Source: Fundicoccus_A sp052115865 (GTDB lineage Bacteria > Bacillota > Bacilli > Lactobacillales > Aerococcaceae). From it: DNA of 25,579 nt. The DNA is taken from positions 1 to 25,579 of the forward strand of contig NZ_JBQKME010000019.1 in the NCBI RefSeq assembly GCF_052115865.1. The letters run 5' to 3'. The notes under the pieces are model-generated. The model saw nothing but the letters and a program-made list of their open reading frames with translations. It was not told the origin of the DNA and did no database searches. A program made the position numbers and the translations under genes. Every line of letters starts with the position of its first letter. The stretch's first letter is position 1. Below, piece by piece: positions 23,498 through 25,579 of this stretch.

Positions 23498-23516
23498 ATA
23501 TATGTTAAACATATAT
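23498..23516. repeat. Perfect AT-rich palindrome
   Basis: ATATATGTT-A-AACATATAT, 11 bp after the GC-rich hairpin. Function unknown. Confidence 0.45.
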
Positions 23517-23561
23517 TTAGGCAACTTATAAACGTTGTTAAATCAACATTAAAAGGACTTT

Positions 23562-23640
23562 ATAAAGACATTATGTCGGTTCATAAAGACATTATGTCGC
23601 TCATAAAGATGTAATGCCGGTTGTAAAGTCTTCAAATTCG
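23562..23640 (+). repeat. 20-21 bp tandem repeats at an IS21-type end
   Basis: ATAAAGACATTATGTCG-like units begin at 23,562, 23,583 and 23,603, with a degenerate fourth (GTAAAGTC) at 23,623. Each holds a GACATTATGTC dyad. IS21 elements carry multiple repeats in their ends as transposase sites, and the IstB remnant starts inside this array, so I read it as an IS21 end fused to istB by internal deletion. Confidence 0.6.
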
Positions 23641-24018
23641 TCTTTATTTTACACAGTACGTTATACCCGTTTAACTAATCTATTAGAAGAGTTCAAAATC
23701 GCGAAACACCAAGCGGATGGTAGCTATACAAAATTAATGAAGAAGCTAATGAAGGTAGGTCTTCTTATTCTTGATGAATGGCTGTTATACGATTTGACGG
23801 ATGAAGAAGCTACTCTATTACTTGAAATCATTAACGCTAGGTATGAAGCGCAGAAGTCCAATATTTACTGTTCACAATTTGATTTTAAGGGATGGTATGA
23901 GAAATTAGGAGATGGCACATTAGCTGAAGCCATACTCGATCGGATTATTCATAATTCTTATGATGTTTTTATTGATGGTGAAATATCTATGCGTGAAAAA
24001 ATGGGTTTAAAGTATTAG
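23614..24018 (+). pseudogene. IstB-like ATPase of an IS21 element, C-terminal half
   Basis: This 134-residue frame matches the second half of IS21 helper ATPases (normally about 250 residues): YIRLPDLL-like FYTVRYTRLTNLLEEF, the Walker B region LLILDEWLLYDL, the sensor segment IYCSQFDFKGWYEKLG, and ADAILDRI-like LAEAILDRIIHNSYDVFIDGE. The N-terminal domain and Walker A are missing, so it cannot hydrolyse ATP. The ATG lies in the repeat array with no clear ribosome binding site. No istA is present. Confidence 0.88.
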
Positions 24019-24054
24019 ATAATAATGTAGACAAATTTTCATCAGGAGGTAAAC

Positions 24055-24273
24055 ATGTCCATATTAACAAAGTATAAATTAAGAAAAATAGAAGATTATT
24101 ATTATCGGACTGGAAAGAGGAGTTGGTTCCCATTTCCTGGAGAATTAAAAAAAAAGCTATTAGAAACTTATGGCACTGAACCTTTCCCTTACACTTGGAC
24201 AGAACAGGATATTCATCAAGGTTCAAGAAATATCATTTTCGAGTATTTTAGCAATAAAGAGAATAGTCAATAA
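24055..24273 (+). CDS. Small hypothetical protein downstream of IstB remnant
   Basis: I do not recognise this 72-residue protein. It is basic at the N-terminus (LTKYKLRKIEDYYYR) and rich in aromatic residues and Pro (SWFPFPGELKKKLL, EPFPYTWTEQDI), with no membrane segment. A very good ribosome binding site (AGGAGG, 7 nt before the ATG) and a strong terminator 15 bp after the stop suggest it is a real gene. It lies between the istB remnant and a repeat array that looks like the other IS21 end, so it may be a passenger gene of that element. Confidence 0.6.
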   Translation: MSILTKYKLRKIEDYYYRTGKRSWFPFPGELKKKLLETYGTEPFPYTWTEQDIHQGSRNIIFEYFSNKENSQ

Positions 24274-24287
24274 AGTAAAACCCAAAT

Positions 24288-24336
24288 CAAATCATCTTTG
24301 TCTTAATTATACTATGAGACAAGGATGATTTGTTTT
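24288..24336 (+). terminator. Terminator after the small hypothetical gene
   Basis: CAAATCATCTTTGTCT pairs with AGACAAGGATGATTTG (16 bp, one T-G) around a 13-nt loop, followed by TTTT. Confidence 0.8.
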
Positions 24337-24357
24337 AGGAACATGATAAATTTAACT

Positions 24358-24441
24358 GGTAAACTTCACCGCAAGGTGTGGTAAAAGCTTCCGCAAATAG
24401 TGGTAAAAAGAACCGCAACGCCGGTAAAAATCGCCCGCAGT
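24358..24441. repeat. Four GGTAAA...CCGCA repeats, IS21-type end
   Basis: GGTAAA begins at 24,358, 24,380, 24,402 and 24,423 (spacing 22, 22, 21), each followed by CCGCA after 4-6 bases. Helical-phase repeats next to a junction into ISL3 sequence fit the multiple terminal repeats of IS21 elements. The unit differs from the array at 23,562, so the two may belong to different elements. Confidence 0.65.
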
Positions 24442-24663
24442 ACTCATTAACGACTTGCGTGTCTACTTTATCCTCTAAAATAATATTTTCATCTTTAATA
24501 TTGAACAATTTTGAGATACTATGTATATATGCCAAGTGAATTCTCCTTTATATATTTGTTGTGGTGACTATATTATACAGGAATTCACTGGCTATTTTTG
24601 TACTCAACATTAAAAAGAGTGTTAGCGAGGAAATTCCTCACCAACACTCAAAATTTTAGAACC
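24440..24663 (-). pseudogene. ISL3 left end and first ~32 codons of its transposase
   Basis: On the minus strand, GGTTCT (24,658-24,663), a hairpin terminator and a TATAAT box lead to AAGGAG and a TTG start at 24,535. The frame reads MAYIHSISKLFNIKDENIIL, then EDKVDTQVVNE, a recognisable ISL3 transposase N-terminus, and is cut at the GGTAAA repeat array. The 3' half of such a gene lies at 19,016-19,707. Confidence 0.8.
24617..24649 (-). terminator. Hairpin terminator inside the ISL3 end, second copy
   Basis: GAGTGTT and AACACTC arms plus GAGG/CCTC enclose a short loop and are followed by TTTTT on the minus strand. Position and fold match 68-96, but the stem bases differ. Confidence 0.7.
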
Positions 24664-24690
24664 GAACTTATCCTCACTAAATAAAATAGT

Positions 24691-24735
24691 AAAGAACCAC
24701 GACTACATTTTTTTGTAATCGTGGTTCTTTTTGTA
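24691..24735. terminator. Bidirectional terminator after the surface protein gene
   Basis: AAAGAACCACGA-C-TACA pairs with TGTA-A-TCGTGGTTCTTT around a T-rich loop, with TTTTTG after it on the plus strand and weaker T-runs on the minus strand. Confidence 0.8.
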
Positions 24736-24762
24736 TTTTAGTAATCAGAATTAGTTAGGTAA

Positions 24763-25579
24763 TTATCTTTCTACCTTTCTTTTTCTCCCCAAAATTAATA
24801 ATGAGATACCTAAAACTAGCACTCTCATGCTCAGCCAAACCAATGAAACTTCACCCGTATTAGGCAATGCTTTATCACCTGATGATTTAGGAGTTGATGT
24901 TTTTTCTGTTTGAGTGTTCTCTCCTGGGTTTTCCGGATCAGTTTGTTCTTCCGGATCAACTACCTCTTCTGGAATCACAAATCCAAAGTCTAATGTTGGA
25001 TTGTGTTGGCCATCTTCTGTCATTGGCACTGAAGTTGCTTCCCAAGTTGATGAATCTTGATCTGGGTTGCCTTCAGTTTCAATCGTTGGCTCATAACCTT
25101 CTAAAGCTGGTTGTTCTGGTGATACTTTCACCACATAAGTTTTATCAATGGGTAAGTTTTCAAAGATATAGTAACCATTCTCATCTGTTGTCGTTGGTTC
25201 TACAACATTACCACTGATATCTGTGACTGGATTACCTTCTGCATCTTCAATCGTTAAGACTACGCCAGGGATACCCGGTTCGTCTTCGTCTTGTAGACCA
25301 TCTTTGTTCTTATCGAACCAAACATAATCGCCCACACTTACACTTGGGGTTGTTGGTTCTGGATCAACTGGCTCTTCTGGAATCACAAATCCAAAGTCTA
25401 ATGTTGGATCGTGTTGGCCATCTTCTGTCATTGGCACTGAAGTTGCTTCCCAAGTTGATGAATCATGTTCTGGGTTGCCTTCAGTTTCAATCGTTGGCTC
25501 ATAACCTTCTAAAGCTGGTTGTTCTGGTGATACTTTCACCACATAAGTTTTATCAATGGGTAAGTTTTCAAAGATATAG
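24763..25579 (-). CDS. LPXTG-anchored surface protein with SdrD B-like repeats (5' end outside window)
   Basis: The frame stays open to the window edge, so only the C-terminal 270 or so residues are seen. They show SdrD B-like domains (SVGDYVWFDKNKDGLQDEDEPGIPGVVLTIED, then TDENGYYIFENLP and TYVVKVS) with Asp-rich calcium-type loops. A 408-bp (136-residue) unit is present at least 1.5 times and is nearly identical between copies. A Pro/Glu/Asn-rich wall-spanning stretch follows, then the sorting signal LPNTG, a hydrophobic segment and the tail RKRKVER. Sortase A would link it to peptidoglycan. Homologues in staphylococci are adhesins. Repeat number probably varies between strains. Confidence 0.93.
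   Translation of the reverse strand, partial: YIFENLPIDKTYVVKVSPEQPALEGYEPTIETEGNPEHDSSTWEATSVPMTEDGQHDPTLDFGFVIPEEPVDPEPTTPSVSVGDYVWFDKNKDGLQDEDEPGIPGVVLTIEDAEGNPVTDISGNVVEPTTTDENGYYIFENLPIDKTYVVKVSPEQPALEGYEPTIETEGNPDQDSSTWEATSVPMTEDGQHNPTLDFGFVIPEEVVDPEEQTDPENPGENTQTEKTSTPKSSGDKALPNTGEVSLVWLSMRVLVLGISLLILGRKRKVER

Larger units (their letters stand above)
23142..23561. other. AT-rich interval with dyads and a 33-codon remnant
   Basis: Contains direct repeats AAAAAGGATAATA (about 23,185 and 23,203). An open frame at about 23,340-23,440 ends in MSLQELKMRVKYLYDDFVAC and a few more residues; it has no ribosome binding site and looks like a remnant of an unidentified gene. Two perfect dyads lie at 23,466-23,486 and 23,498-23,516. 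No full gene. Confidence 0.4.

Noticed and set aside
23562..24441. Repeat arrays considered as a CRISPR array
   Set aside because: Units are contiguous 20-22 bp repeats without unique spacers, there are only four, and no cas gene is present.

Overview
The window looks like chromosomal DNA from a low-GC Gram-positive bacterium of the order Lactobacillales; a Carnobacteriaceae or Aerococcaceae relative is my best guess. The grounds are AT-rich DNA, strong AGGAGG-type ribosome binding sites, an LPXTG surface protein, Bacillus-style transporter and two-component pairs, PTS genes, and ISL3, IS30, IS3 and IS21 family insertion sequences. No rRNA, tRNA or marker gene fixes the genus.

Bases 1-10,980 are mostly ordinary genome. 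The end of an ISL3 element abuts a divergent galU. A SAM-I (S-box) riboswitch precedes a 102-residue protein I cannot identify. Next come an Ala/Gln/Glu-rich membrane protein and, in a gene-free stretch, a highly structured RNA of about 390 nt with its own consensus promoter and terminator. A DrrA-type ABC exporter operon (ATPase plus two ABC-2 permeases) is divergent from a NarL-type two-component system, with a perfect palindrome between them. A 161-bp branched inverted repeat follows the response regulator gene. Then come a NUDIX gene with an early in-frame stop, an SDR oxidoreductase lacking the usual Tyr/Lys pair, and a YjdM/PhnA zinc-ribbon protein.

Bases 11,021-16,221 form a self-contained, AT-rich catabolic cassette: a Glc-family PTS EIICB, an RpiR regulator and a NagA-like amidohydrolase on the minus strand, divergent from a class-II fumarase/aspartase superfamily lyase. 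Two palindromes about 43 bp apart lie in the shared promoter region. The NagA-like protein keeps the metal ligands but has Thr where NagA has its substrate-binding His. I infer a route for an unusual N-substituted amino sugar or sugar-aspartate conjugate; this is the best candidate here for an undescribed system. A second copy of the branched repeat follows the lyase gene.

Bases 16,472-18,758 hold an enoyl-CoA hydratase remnant and an HrtAB/MacB-like ABC transporter. Bases 19,016-24,663 are a graveyard of nested insertion sequences: an ISL3 element whose two ends face outward has been split by an IS3 element, an IS30 element, IS21 debris and two small proteins of unknown function. The window ends inside the repeat region of an LPXTG-anchored protein with SdrD B-like domains.
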